Source: Cloacimonetes bacterium UBA5835 (GTDB lineage Bacteria; Cloacimonadota; Cloacimonadia; Cloacimonadales; Cloacimonadaceae). From it: DNA of 64,000 bases. The notes under the pieces are model-generated. The model was not told the origin of the DNA and searched no databases. It was given only the letters and a program-made list of their open reading frames with translations. Shown one piece after another: positions 55,444-64,000 of this stretch; position 1 is the stretch's first letter; every line of letters begins with the position of its first letter. Made by a program: the position numbers and the translations under genes. The stretch spans positions 1 through 64,000 of the forward strand of contig DJGX01000012.1 of NCBI GenBank assembly GCA_002432865.1. The letters are read 5' to 3'.

Positions 55444-56532
55444 ATGAAAATCCTCGATAAATATATTATCCGTGAATTTTTGCGCACCTATCTGATTATC
55501 TTTCTATCTTTTGTCGCTATTTTTGTGGTGATAGATGTTATTGATAATTTGCCGCGCTTAATTCGTAACGGTGCTACCACTCAACAGGCAACTATATATT
55601 ATTTAATGCGGTTACCTTATTTGCTTGTCTTAACTTCTCCAGTAACAGTTCTGCTAACTGGTTTATTTATGATGAGTGCACTTTCTAAACATAACGAGAG
55701 TATAGCTATCCGTGCTGCTGGAATTAGTATAAAAAGAGCTATGTTGCCTCTTTTTGGTATTGGTCTTATTATTAGTATTGCAGTTGCTCTATTTGGAGAA
55801 TATGTAGTCCCTTGGGCTGAAACCACCAAAAATTATGTTTACAATGTTCAAATAAAGGGACAGCAGCCAGACGACCAAATGCTGAAAGCCAGAATACACT
55901 ATCAGGGCAAAGCGAACGATTTTTATTACTTTGGTTTTTTTGATGGTTATAAGAACAATCTAAAAATTATAGACCTTACTCGTATTGACTATAAAACTCA
56001 TCAAATAAGTGAACACATAACTGCCTCTACTGCTGATTGGAATGGAAGTAGATGGGTGTTAAGAGATTGTGAGATTAGGCATTTTGATAATGGCAAACAA
56101 GTTTTTATGGCTTATTATCCTCAGACTGAAATTGTCAATTTAGATGTTCAACCTCAGGATTTTATAAGGATTACGCAAAAAACCCTATCCTTAAATTTTT
56201 GGCAATTGAGAGAATATATAGACAGGATGAAAAAGCTGGGTGATGATCCAGCCCGTGAAATTGTAGATCTACATATGAAAATATCCTTTCCGCTCACTAA
56301 CCTAATTGTGATCTTTTTCTTTATCCCCATAGCTACTTCTAATATTCGTTCTAAGGGTCGCGGTTGGATCATTATGCTGGGCTTGGTGGTTTGTTTCGTC
56401 TATTTAATTGTTGTAAGGGTCTGCCAGAGTTTAGGTTATAATAGTATAATTAATCCTGTTTGGGCTGCCTGGTTCCCGAATTTGTTCTTTACTATCCTTG
56501 GTTTAGGATTCATATATAAAGCAGAAATTTAG
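55444..56532 (+). CDS. LptF/LptG-family permease
   Basis: A 362-residue second YjgP/YjgQ permease with the typical N-terminus ILDKYIIREFLRTYLIIF. Three helices, a periplasmic domain (about 120-255) and three further helices follow. MKISFPLTNLIVIFFFIPIAT is the conserved fourth-helix start. With the preceding gene it would form the LptFG dimer, moving lipopolysaccharide or a similar lipid from the inner membrane. Which of the two is F and which G cannot be settled by eye. It is last in the hydF run. Confidence 0.9.
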   Translation: MKILDKYIIREFLRTYLIIFLSFVAIFVVIDVIDNLPRLIRNGATTQQATIYYLMRLPYLLVLTSPVTVLLTGLFMMSALSKHNESIAIRAAGISIKRAMLPLFGIGLIISIAVALFGEYVVPWAETTKNYVYNVQIKGQQPDDQMLKARIHYQGKANDFYYFGFFDGYKNNLKIIDLTRIDYKTHQISEHITASTADWNGSRWVLRDCEIRHFDNGKQVFMAYYPQTEIVNLDVQPQDFIRITQKTLSLNFWQLREYIDRMKKLGDDPAREIVDLHMKISFPLTNLIVIFFFIPIATSNIRSKGRGWIIMLGLVVCFVYLIVVRVCQSLGYNSIINPVWAAWFPNLFFTILGLGFIYKAEI

Positions 56533-56815
56533 CAATTCTGTAGTGCTTTTTACCATAACAGTCATTAGAAGAATGGGAATGCAGTTAGAATTTGCTTAAA
56601 CTTCTTATTTCTGCAATAGATTATAAAATTGGAGCTATCTATCTTGCTGTAGATATAAAAAACAACAAGTGCTACTGCTAAATGTGCCACAATTACTGCT
56701 TGACAAACTACCAAGGAAAAAATTGAAGGGAAGATAAATAATATTAGAAAAAGGGAATATGCTCTGCTGACTCGTAAAGCAACATATCTCTTTAAAGAAT
56801 AAGGAGTTTGAACAA

Positions 56816-58894
56816 ATGGCAGATAGCAATCGTATCGCCATTCATCCCATTTTGCCTGTTCCTGATAAAAAAGAAATATACTTTTACTGGAATGGGCAAA
56901 AAATGCAGGCAAAGTGCGGAGAAACAATTGCTTCAGCTCTTATTGCCAATGGTATTTCGGTTTTTGGGCATCACCATAAAGATGGCAGTGCTCAAGGAAT
57001 TTTTTGTGCAAATGGACAATGTTCACAATGTAGTGTGATAGCTAATGGTTTAGCTGTAAAATCTTGTATGACAGCTGTCAGTGAAAATATGATCGTGCAA
57101 TCATTGGAAGGGCTTCCTGTTTTACCTGCGGTAGATAACCCTCTATCGTTTGAACCGTTGGAACAAATTGATACCGATGTTCTTATTATTGGAGGAGGTC
57201 CAGCAGGACTTTCTGCAGCTATAGAACTCGGCAAACAAAACATCCCAACCTTGGTTATTGACGATAAAAATGCCTTAGGTGGCAAGCTTGTTCTACAAAC
57301 TCATAAATTCTTTGGTTCTCAAGCAGATAGCAGTGCAGGAACAAGAGGTATTGATATTGGCAAAAATCTTGCAGCAGAAATTGCTACATATAGCAGTGTA
57401 GATATATGGCTGAATAGTACTGCTGTTTTTGTTTTCAGCGACAAAAAGGTAGGAGTTCTAAAAGATGGAGTTTATAAAATTGTTCAACCCAAACGTATTT
57501 TGAATGCTGCTGGTGCCAGAGAGAAATTCTTAAGATTTCCAGGTAACAATTTAGCAGGAATTTATGGTGCAGGTGCTTTTCAAACACTTGTAAATCGGGA
57601 TCTCGTACGTCCTACCCAACGGCTTTTTATAATCGGAGGAGGCAATGTTGGTTTAATTGCTGGTTACCATTCCTTGCAAGCAGGTATTGATGTTGTTGGC
57701 TTAGCAGAAGCGATGCCTGTTTGTGGGGGTTATAAAGTTCATTCTGATAAACTGAAACGCTTTGGAGTACCAATCTATACTTCCCATACCATTCTTTGTG
57801 CCAATGGAGATGATACAGTAGAGAGTATTACTATCGCAGAATTAGATAAGAACTTCCAGCCTGTAAAAGGAACTGAAAAAACCTTTACCTGTGATACAAT
57901 TTTAATTGCAGTAGGACTTAATCCTTTAAGTGAATTCACTTTAGAGGCAGAAGCAGCAGGTTTACCAATTGATGCAGCCGGCGATGCATTAGAAATTGCA
58001 GAAGCAAGTTCTGCAATGTTCAATGGAAAAATAGCCGGTGTGAAAATCGCTTCCATCCTAAAGGGAGAAAAAAAGAATCCTATTCCTGATGACTGGTTTA
58101 TAAAAGCAGAGGAGCTGAAATCAGCTCCAGGAAAAACAAATAACTATAATACTCCCGAAAAAGAGGAAGGGGTCTTCCCTATTTTGCATTGCCTTCAGGA
58201 AATTCCCTGTAATCCTTGCACAACTGTTTGCCCTACCAATAGTATTCACACAGAGGATGGTTCTTTAACAGCTGTTCCTGTTTATACTGGCTCTTGCATT
58301 GGCTGTGGAAAATGTTTGTTAATTTGTCCAGGTTTAGCTATTACTTTAGTGGACTATAGAAAAGACAAAGAAAATCCAACTATCAGTATTGTATACGAAG
58401 TAAGCAATTATCCTGTTAAAGTAGGGGATAATAAAATCCTGAACGATATAAATGCCAAGGAGTTAGGTAAATATGCTATTACTGCAGTTCAGGATTTTCC
58501 CAAACAACATACTCAGATTGTAAAATTTAAAGTTCCAAAAGCAATTGCTAAAAAAGTTGCTGGATTCCAAATTCAGGACGCAAATGTTTCTGCACCATTA
58601 ACAAAACCAGTTCTTTTAGAAAAGACAGCTGATGAAGCAATGGTTTGTTTATGTGAAAGAGTTACAGCAGGTGAAGTACGAGCTCTTATAAGAAAAGGAA
58701 TTACAGATATGAATTTGATAAAATCTATAACCAGAGCCGGAATGGGACCTTGTGGCTCTAAAACTTGTGAGGTACTGATAAAAGGTTTACTTCGTGAAGA
58801 AGGCATTCCAGAAAAAGAGATTGCTCCCATTACTAAAAGACCGTTATTTATAGAAATTCCTCTGGAGAAATTTCCCAACGGGAGTGCAAAATGA
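56816..58894 (+). CDS. FAD/Fe-S dehydrogenase, large subunit (amino-acid or amine oxidising)
   Basis: A 692-residue multi-domain electron-transfer flavoprotein. The N-terminal [2Fe-2S] domain has C64, C69, C72 and C84. An FAD/NAD disulfide-oxidoreductase fold follows with GGGPAG at 126-131 and a second site IIGGGNVGLIAG. A ferredoxin-like part has IPCNPCTTVCP and CIGCGKCLLICPG, and a C-terminal BFD-like domain has CLCERV and GPCGSKTCEV. This resembles the alpha subunits of dye-linked proline, sarcosine, opine or hydrogen-cyanide-producing dehydrogenases. AAGGAG precedes the ATG. It overlaps its partner by 4 bp. The substrate is unknown. Confidence 0.87.
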   Translation: MADSNRIAIHPILPVPDKKEIYFYWNGQKMQAKCGETIASALIANGISVFGHHHKDGSAQGIFCANGQCSQCSVIANGLAVKSCMTAVSENMIVQSLEGLPVLPAVDNPLSFEPLEQIDTDVLIIGGGPAGLSAAIELGKQNIPTLVIDDKNALGGKLVLQTHKFFGSQADSSAGTRGIDIGKNLAAEIATYSSVDIWLNSTAVFVFSDKKVGVLKDGVYKIVQPKRILNAAGAREKFLRFPGNNLAGIYGAGAFQTLVNRDLVRPTQRLFIIGGGNVGLIAGYHSLQAGIDVVGLAEAMPVCGGYKVHSDKLKRFGVPIYTSHTILCANGDDTVESITIAELDKNFQPVKGTEKTFTCDTILIAVGLNPLSEFTLEAEAAGLPIDAAGDALEIAEASSAMFNGKIAGVKIASILKGEKKNPIPDDWFIKAEELKSAPGKTNNYNTPEKEEGVFPILHCLQEIPCNPCTTVCPTNSIHTEDGSLTAVPVYTGSCIGCGKCLLICPGLAITLVDYRKDKENPTISIVYEVSNYPVKVGDNKILNDINAKELGKYAITAVQDFPKQHTQIVKFKVPKAIAKKVAGFQIQDANVSAPLTKPVLLEKTADEAMVCLCERVTAGEVRALIRKGITDMNLIKSITRAGMGPCGSKTCEVLIKGLLREEGIPEKEIAPITKRPLFIEIPLEKFPNGSAK

Positions 58895-60045
58895 ATAAGA
58901 TATATGATGTAATAGTTATTGGAGCAGGTTCAACTGGACTCCCAACCGCTTATAATTTAGCGAAAGCTGGATTAAAAGTCTTAGTTATAGAAGCAGAACA
59001 TAGCCCTGGGCAGGGAAATAACAAAAAAGCTATTGGGGGAGTACGTGCCACCCATTCTGATTTTGGTAAAATAAATGTATGTTTACGATCAATTGAGATA
59101 TTAAAAAACTGGTCAGAAGAAATGGGCGAAGATATTGGTTGGCTTTCCAATGGTTACAGTTATCCAGCTTATAATGAAACTGATGCCAAAACCTTGAAAG
59201 ACCTGATGCAAGTTCAGCTCGGTTTTGGACTTAATATAAAATGGCTAAACCCTGATGAATATAGTGATATAGTTCCCGGAATCTGGAAAGAGGGTTTACA
59301 GGGTTCTACCTATTCTCCCGAAGATGGCTCTTGCTCTTCTTTACTTGTTTCTGCAGCTTATTTTGAGCATTGTAAAGAAGAAGGTGTAGATTTCCATTTT
59401 CAGGAACATATCACCGGATTCAATATTGTTTCCAGTAAAATTACAAAAGTGATCACAGATAAAGGCATTTATTCTTCTGCTAAAGTTGTTAATGCAGCAG
59501 GAAGTTATGCTCGCGAAGTTGGTCAAATGGCTAATCTGGATTTACCTGTATTTCCCGAAAACCATGAAGCAGGCATAACTGAACCAGTAGAAAGATTTTT
59601 TGGCCCGATGGTTATTGATATGCGTGTAGCACCTGGAAGTTCTAATTTCTATTTCTATCAGAATAGTGAAGGACAAGTTGTTTTTTGCATAACTCCTGAA
59701 CCTCCTATTTCTGGAATTGATACCCGCTCAACTTCTCTCTTTTTACCTATGTGCTGTAAAAGAATGCTAACTATCTATCCCCGTTTACGATATCTAAAAG
59801 TTCGCCGAACCTGGAGAGGACAGTATCCTATGACCCCAGATGGATTTCCTATAGTGGGAATTATGGATGAAGCAGAAAATCTGATTAATGCTGTTGGAAT
59901 GTGTGGTCAGGGTTTTATGCTTGGTCCTGGAATGGGTGAATTAGTTACTCGTATCTGTTTAGAAAGCACTACAGAAAAGGATAAAGAAGTTCTAAAGAGT
60001 TTTGATCCCTACCGTCAGTTTACCGGTCAGGAAGCATTCAAATAG
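58891..60045 (+). CDS. FAD-dependent amino-acid/amine oxidoreductase, catalytic subunit (DAO family)
   Basis: A 384-residue D-amino-acid-oxidase-type flavoprotein with VIVIGAGSTGLPTAYNLA (residues 8-25) for FAD, NNKKAIGGVRATHSDFG as the isoalloxazine-binding loop, and a C-terminal RRTWRGQYPMTPDGFPIVG followed by GQGFMLGPGMGELV. It matches beta subunits of sarcosine oxidase, proline dehydrogenase and HcnC-type enzymes. It overlaps the large subunit by 4 bp. Together they would oxidise an amino acid or N-methyl amine and pass electrons through several Fe-S centres, probably to ferredoxin. The substrate is inferred only from the family. Confidence 0.88.
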   Translation: MNKIYDVIVIGAGSTGLPTAYNLAKAGLKVLVIEAEHSPGQGNNKKAIGGVRATHSDFGKINVCLRSIEILKNWSEEMGEDIGWLSNGYSYPAYNETDAKTLKDLMQVQLGFGLNIKWLNPDEYSDIVPGIWKEGLQGSTYSPEDGSCSSLLVSAAYFEHCKEEGVDFHFQEHITGFNIVSSKITKVITDKGIYSSAKVVNAAGSYAREVGQMANLDLPVFPENHEAGITEPVERFFGPMVIDMRVAPGSSNFYFYQNSEGQVVFCITPEPPISGIDTRSTSLFLPMCCKRMLTIYPRLRYLKVRRTWRGQYPMTPDGFPIVGIMDEAENLINAVGMCGQGFMLGPGMGELVTRICLESTTEKDKEVLKSFDPYRQFTGQEAFK

Positions 60046-60205
60046 CCCTTTCGTATTAAGGGTTTAAGAAAGCTAAGTCCAAAACTACTTGTATAAGTCT
60101 AAAGCCATACAAGCAAAGAGAGAAAAGAATTACTCCGAGCTAAAAACTAAATGTTGATAGAGAACGCAGTTTAGCTTGATTCCTGTTTAATTCTCTTTGA
60201 TAGAT

Positions 60206-60250
60206 ATGCGGTGTCTTCTCTTGGATATTTAATGAGAGGAGTCACCGCAT
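60206..60250. terminator. Hairpin between convergent genes
   Basis: ATGCGGTG and CACCGCAT form a perfect 8-bp outer stem, extended by an imperfect inner stem (TCTTCTCTT with GAGAGGAGT). It lies between the convergent DAO-family gene and rnhB, so it may serve both strands. There is no long T-tract on either side. A weaker hairpin (CCCTT...AAGGG) lies right at the DAO-family stop codon, 60044-60064. Confidence 0.5.
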
Positions 60251-60308
60251 TATTATGGTATTTATTCTGTGGGTTTATATCCCAAAACTTCATAATCCTC
60301 ACAGCCTT

Positions 60309-60908
60309 TTAGACCTCAGGTACTTTAAAACTTTTCCGGTGAATAGGAGATAGCCCGAAACTATGAATTCTTTTACTGTGGAAAGCAGTTCCATATCCTT
60401 TATGGGAGGCAAAACCGTATTCCGGATATTTTTCATCATAAGCAAGCATCAGTTTATCTCGATGGACTTTAGCTAAAATAGAGGCAGCAGCAATTGCAGC
60501 ATAGAGTTGATCACCTTTAATAATCGCTTTTGCATAAGGTTTCAGGTCTTTGTGTATATCTTTTCCATCAATCAAGCAATGTTCCGGTTTACTTTTCAGC
60601 TGTAAAAACGCTTTCTTGAAACCCAAAAGAGTTGCCTGAAGGATGTTGTGTTTATCTATGTAGTCTGGGCCTATTTCTACAATGCTATAATCAAGAGCAA
60701 GTTCCACAATTTGCTGAAAGAGAATTTCGCGTTTTTTGGGAGAAAGTTGTTTGGAATCGTTTAGGCCTTCAATAATTTTGTTATAATCTAAAACTACAGC
60801 TGCAATAACAACCGGTCCAGCTAAGGCACCTCTACCTGCTTCATCAATTCCGGCAAAGACACCATTTTCCGTAAGATGTTTTATATCATTCTGATAGAGG
60901 TTTGTCAT
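60309..60908 (-). CDS. rnhB: Ribonuclease HII
   Basis: A 199-residue nuclease that removes ribonucleotides and RNA primers from DNA hybrids. The N-terminal GIDEAGRGALAGPVV has catalytic D22 and E23. HCLIDGKD carries the third acidic residue. SILAKVHRD carries the fourth, and the C-terminal HKGYGTAFH is the usual substrate-binding motif. Full length. It begins 2 bp after the methyltransferase gene on the minus strand and ends the run. Confidence 0.95.
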   Translation of the reverse strand: MTNLYQNDIKHLTENGVFAGIDEAGRGALAGPVVIAAVVLDYNKIIEGLNDSKQLSPKKREILFQQIVELALDYSIVEIGPDYIDKHNILQATLLGFKKAFLQLKSKPEHCLIDGKDIHKDLKPYAKAIIKGDQLYAAIAAASILAKVHRDKLMLAYDEKYPEYGFASHKGYGTAFHSKRIHSFGLSPIHRKSFKVPEV

Positions 60909-60910
60909 TT

Positions 60911-62353
60911 TCAGATTTTTTCCAGGATAAAAAACAGGCGACTATATTTTTCATCTATGCTGTTTAAGTGTTTTGGATAAAAGTTTGTTTTAGTATCCGT
61001 GCTATGAATAGCTCTTAGTTTCAGAGGAGAATTGTGGATAAGCTCAATCAGTTCATTAGTAAAATAAACCCTTTGTAAGTGTTGTTCATATTGATAGCAA
61101 TAGCCAATTGTATCCTTTTTAAAAAAGTGCAGTGCAGATTTTTGCATTAATCGCACACTTTCAAACCATGCTTGATGAAGCATTAAACCATCAGAATAAT
61201 GGTATAGTTCAGAGACATCAGAAAAGTTGTCTAAACTGTTTTCCAGAGTAGAAATATCAAAAACAAATAAACCTCCGTTTTCTAAAGCCAGCGAAACTTC
61301 GTTCAGTGTTTTGGTTATTTGTTTTGCCTGAGTGAGATAATTGATACTATCAAACATACAAATTATCAGCTGATAATTCCTTCCGGGAATAGGATCTGTT
61401 AAAGAAGCATAATATAATATAGGTTTTACTGCTTTTTTAGCTGCCATATGCAACATATCAATAGAATTATCGCAAGCATAAACCTGATATCCTCTATTTA
61501 CAAGTTGTTCTGAGAAATTTGCTGTCCCGCAAGCGAGCTCTAAGATCTTATTAAGCTGTAAAGAGGAATATTGCTTAAACCAGGAAAGAACATAATTCAC
61601 CCATGATTCATAATCCACATGATCCATATATTGATCATAGTGGGTTGCAAAAAAAGAATAGGCAGTTGAATCATCCTGTTGAGAATAACGTATCCCTCCT
61701 AAATCATAAATGCTATCAGGTATGCGAATTAACCTTAGTAGCTGTTTTTGGGAATGTAACAATAACCGGTGAGGATTATTGTATCCAACACAGAGATTAC
61801 GATAATTTAATTCTGGATGAAAATGTTCCCAATGTGCACTATCCATACTTATAAGGGATTCCACAAATTGAGTATTAGTGCTTAGCAGAACAAAATTCGG
61901 CTTTTTATTCTGCATAAACTGTTGGAAATCACAAAAATATATTAATCTATCTTGCTCAATATATAAATCAGCAGCTGCATCTCCCTCCAAAACACAAGGG
62001 GATAAACCATAATCAGAAAGTTTTGTTTTAAATGGATTATCGCTTTGAAGTTGTAATATTGCCAGTTCTGGATGCACATAGAGAGAAGATACATTTATTT
62101 TTGCCTGTTTGCGATACAGATCACAGGAAATAGGACTTGCAAAAAAACAAATATGACTTTTATCGGGAACAGGAAGTTCCTGAACATCCTCGAATTTTGT
62201 TAGTTTTAAGTTTCCTGCTTGGTGGGAAGAAACATCTTTCTGAGGATAGATAATCTCAATTTCCAGCTCTGAATTTATCGGAGAGAATTTGCAAACATCT
62301 ATAACCTTTTCAATTTCGCCAGGTAGAAGTGTTACAATCGTTATCTTGGGCAT
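60911..62353 (-). CDS. SAM-dependent methyltransferase with unusual N-terminal domain
   Basis: A 480-residue two-part protein. The C-terminal half (about 240-480) is a class I methyltransferase with motif I ILELACGTANFSEQLV, then CDNSIDMLHMAAKK and LIICMFDSINYL, closest to small-molecule methyltransferases. The N-terminal 220-230 residues have no motif I can name. They start MPKITIVTLLPGEIEKVIDV and contain several Phe/Cys/Tyr-rich strands. RNA, protein or small-molecule targets are all possible. It lies between pyrE (6-bp gap) and rnhB (2-bp gap). Confidence 0.82.
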   Translation of the reverse strand: MPKITIVTLLPGEIEKVIDVCKFSPINSELEIEIIYPQKDVSSHQAGNLKLTKFEDVQELPVPDKSHICFFASPISCDLYRKQAKINVSSLYVHPELAILQLQSDNPFKTKLSDYGLSPCVLEGDAAADLYIEQDRLIYFCDFQQFMQNKKPNFVLLSTNTQFVESLISMDSAHWEHFHPELNYRNLCVGYNNPHRLLLHSQKQLLRLIRIPDSIYDLGGIRYSQQDDSTAYSFFATHYDQYMDHVDYESWVNYVLSWFKQYSSLQLNKILELACGTANFSEQLVNRGYQVYACDNSIDMLHMAAKKAVKPILYYASLTDPIPGRNYQLIICMFDSINYLTQAKQITKTLNEVSLALENGGLFVFDISTLENSLDNFSDVSELYHYSDGLMLHQAWFESVRLMQKSALHFFKKDTIGYCYQYEQHLQRVYFTNELIELIHNSPLKLRAIHSTDTKTNFYPKHLNSIDEKYSRLFFILEKI

Positions 62354-62359
62354 ATAAGA

Positions 62360-63157
62360 TTAGAATGAAACTTTATCGCTGCTACCAGGTTTTACTAATG
62401 GTAAACCTTGTTTACAAGCATCACAATTATCAGGATTAAAAGCTGGAATATCAATACAAAACAAAGATTCCAGTGGGACAGGAAATTGAACTTTTCCACC
62501 ACTGCGATCAACTAAAACTCCTACAGCAACAACTTCCAGCCCCCTATTTTCAAGACAGGATATAACTTCTTGAATACTTCCGCCGGTAGTAAGAATATCT
62601 TCCACAATGGCTACTTTTTTCAGCTTTGAGAGGTCAAAACCGCTTCGCAAAGTCATTTCGCCATCTTTTCGCTGGGTGAATAGAAAATTTTTCTTCATTA
62701 TTAAGGCAACTTCAAAGGCAAGAGCAATTCCTCCATAAGCAGGACCAACTACGGCATCAAATTCATATTCAACAAGATGTTCTGCAAGACGCTTACAAAG
62801 ATTATGAGCTGCTTCAGGATTTTGCAGAATTCTTATTTTTTCGATATACTGATTGCTATGTTTGCCTGAGGTTAATTGAAAATGGCCATCCAAAAGAGCT
62901 CCTTCACTTTGTAGGATTCTTGTTACATAATCAGAATCCTCCAGACCAGTTATCAATTCTTTTGCTTCCTGTTCTTCACTTTCCGGAACTTGTAATTCAA
63001 TTTTGTACATATCTCCAGCAATAGAAGCATACATACCCATCATTCGTTCATTTAGTAAATTTGGATGAAAACCAGAATCCTCCAATAAGCTCTTTGCCAA
63101 TTCAGCTTCAAAGAGGTTAGTGTAGGTAGCCACAGTAACTATAACTTTTTCTTCCAT
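62360..63157 (-). CDS. pyrE: Orotate phosphoribosyltransferase with N-terminal DUF2007-like domain
   Basis: A 265-residue fusion. Residues about 80-265 are an orotate phosphoribosyltransferase of pyrimidine synthesis: ILQSEGALLDGHFQLTSGKHS (split near 80), VVGPAYGGIALA, and the PRPP loop VAIVEDILTTGGSI. The C-terminal CIDIPAFNPDNCDACKQG adds a Cys-rich tail. Residues 1-75 (TVATYTNLFEAELAKSLLEDSG, then YKIELQVPESEEQEAKELI) look like a DUF2007-type signal-transducer domain, usually a free small protein. The ATG has only a weak purine run (GGGGGAAG) upstream. The enzyme call is firm; the extra domain is inferred by pattern. Confidence 0.9.
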   Translation of the reverse strand: MEEKVIVTVATYTNLFEAELAKSLLEDSGFHPNLLNERMMGMYASIAGDMYKIELQVPESEEQEAKELITGLEDSDYVTRILQSEGALLDGHFQLTSGKHSNQYIEKIRILQNPEAAHNLCKRLAEHLVEYEFDAVVGPAYGGIALAFEVALIMKKNFLFTQRKDGEMTLRSGFDLSKLKKVAIVEDILTTGGSIQEVISCLENRGLEVVAVGVLVDRSGGKVQFPVPLESLFCIDIPAFNPDNCDACKQGLPLVKPGSSDKVSF

Positions 63158-63248
63158 TGTCTCTTCCCCCTAGTTAACTAAAATGTAAAGTATTCCAGGA
63201 ATTGGAAAGATAGAGACTCTCCAATTCCTGGTATTATTATAGTGTTAT

Positions 63249-63794
63249 TTAAGCGTATTGTTTACCAATCTCAATACCCCGTTGAATAGCTGCAAGATTC
63301 TTTGCAAGTAAATCGGGATTCTTTTCTTTCAGGAAGGAAGTTAAATTACCTTCCAGAGTTTCGTACTTAATAATGTTGGTTTTACCAATTATAATACCAG
63401 TTGCCAACATATTGAGAACAATCATACTGCCGATTTCTGAAGCTATTTCATTCATCGGAACCGCTATTTGAATAATATCTTCGCGTTGACAGCCCCGAGG
63501 GCACATATTAGTATTATAAATCAGAACTCCCCCAGGACGAATAGAATGGGCAAATTTATCTATCGACGGTTGATTCAAGGCAACCAATACATCAGGAAAA
63601 CTAACAATTGGCGAAGCAATTGGTTCTGTGGAAACAACTGTTGAAACATTAGCAGTTCCACCTCTCATTTCAGGTCCGTAAGATGGTAACCAGGAAACAT
63701 TTTTCCCTTCTTGCATGGCTGCTTGAGCAATAAATTTGCCTATCGTAAGAACACCTTGACCGCCAAAACCGGCACATATCATTTCAGTAGTCAT
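63249..63794 (-). CDS. korC: 2-oxoacid:ferredoxin oxidoreductase, gamma subunit
   Basis: A 181-residue subunit of a KorABCD/VorABCD-type enzyme that oxidises 2-oxoacids to acyl-CoA, CO2 and reduced ferredoxin. The N-terminal ICAGFGGQGVLTIGKFIAQA and SWLPSYGPEMRGGTANVSTVVS are characteristic. FPDVLVALNQPSIDKFA follows. The ATG overlaps the stop codon of the beta subunit (TAATG), the usual tight coupling. Whether the substrate is 2-oxoglutarate or a branched-chain 2-oxoacid cannot be told. The symbol is by analogy. Confidence 0.9.
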   Translation of the reverse strand: MTTEMICAGFGGQGVLTIGKFIAQAAMQEGKNVSWLPSYGPEMRGGTANVSTVVSTEPIASPIVSFPDVLVALNQPSIDKFAHSIRPGGVLIYNTNMCPRGCQREDIIQIAVPMNEIASEIGSMIVLNMLATGIIIGKTNIIKYETLEGNLTSFLKEKNPDLLAKNLAAIQRGIEIGKQYA

Positions 63795-64000
63795 TATTCC
63801 ACTCCTTCACCTTTATCACGAAAAACACCTGGTTTGAAGAAAGGCAGCATATTCTCCTTAGCCCATTGCCTTGCTTTTTCAGGTTCATAACCCCAATTAG
63901 TAGGGCAAGTACTAATAAATTCTACAAAGGTAAAACCACGGTTTTCCTTATTATAACGAATCGCTTTTTCTACTGCCTTCTTTGCCTTAATAATATCAGC
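63794..64000 (-). CDS. korB: 2-oxoacid:ferredoxin oxidoreductase, beta subunit (C-terminal part)
   Basis: A partial gene cut by the window edge; only the last 68 codons are visible. They read KAVEKAIRYNKENRGF, then TFVEFISTCPTNWGYEPEKA and a tail ending FKPGVFRDKGEGVE before TAA at 63796-63794. STCPTNWG and the K-P-G-V-F-R-D end are typical of KorB/VorB subunits, which bind thiamine diphosphate. The stop overlaps the gamma-subunit ATG by 1 bp. Confidence 0.85.
   Translation of the reverse strand, partial: ADIIKAKKAVEKAIRYNKENRGFTFVEFISTCPTNWGYEPEKARQWAKENMLPFFKPGVFRDKGEGVE

Noticed and set aside
56565..56927. A 120-codon minus-strand frame upstream of the FAD/Fe-S gene
   Set aside because: It overlaps the start of the well-supported plus-strand gene, has low-complexity hydrophobic composition and no ribosome site.

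Overview
The window looks like chromosomal DNA of a low-GC, anaerobic, amino-acid-fermenting bacterium of the Candidatus Cloacimonas / Cloacimonadota type. This is an inference from gene content, not a database match. It rests on secreted proteins ending in an FlgD-like NPFNPETTI tail module, a tricorn protease next to ftsH and hslVU, histidine and 2-oxoacid:ferredoxin catabolic genes, the hydrogenase maturase hydF, lipopolysaccharide-type export permeases and Gram-negative ExbB/ExbD/TonB parts. Coding density is high and most genes sit in tight runs with 4-14 bp overlaps.

Layout. 0.1-4.8 kb: a large secreted tail-domain protein, a membrane-anchored protein of unknown function and a Prx6-type peroxiredoxin. 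4.8-5.85 kb: a non-coding, repeat-rich stretch with gene-start remnants. 5.85-14.1 kb: a surface-polysaccharide cluster (sugar dehydrogenase, epimerase, GT2, flippase, GT9, two GT4). 14.3-18.6 kb (minus): prfB with a programmed +1 frameshift, uppS, cdsA and a secreted lamin-tail protein. 18.9-22.1 kb (minus): hutI directly joined to a pseudokinase/sulfatase-modifying-factor-like fusion. 22.7-36.1 kb (plus): a ten-gene run tilS-hpt-ftsH-hslV-hslU-MFS-pgeF-fapA-like-tricorn-TPR. 36.4-37.1 kb: ndk with a small partner. 37.2-39.2 kb: uvrB. 39.3-40.0 kb: a short, possibly truncated secreted protein and a lipoprotein. 40.5-44.6 kb (minus): maf, an amidohydrolase, an unknown gene and gltX. 44.7-49.9 kb (plus): serC, then exbB-exbD-tonB-like-folP-cdaA-coaE. 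50.1-56.5 kb (plus): hydF, a nitrilase-family amidase, ligA and two LptF/LptG-type permeases. 56.8-60.0 kb: a two-subunit FAD/Fe-S amine or amino-acid dehydrogenase. 60.3-64.0 kb (minus): the end of a 2-oxoacid:ferredoxin oxidoreductase operon, pyrE fused to a DUF2007-like domain, a methyltransferase and rnhB.

How it fits together: protein turnover (FtsH, HslUV, tricorn) and amino-acid oxidation (HutI, the FAD/Fe-S dehydrogenase, the 2-oxoacid:ferredoxin oxidoreductase) suit a peptide fermenter that disposes of electrons through hydrogenase (HydF). A second theme is envelope building: uppS, cdsA, the glycan cluster, the Lpt-type permeases and the Exb/TonB unit.

No rRNA, tRNA, CRISPR array or intact insertion sequence was recognised. 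The most unusual signals are the frameshifted prfB, the pseudokinase fusion, the DUF2007-OPRTase fusion, departures from signature residues in CdaA, CdsA and the peroxiredoxin, and several families of short dispersed hairpin repeats sitting at the 3' ends of genes. I found no single clearly new multi-gene defence or mobile system.
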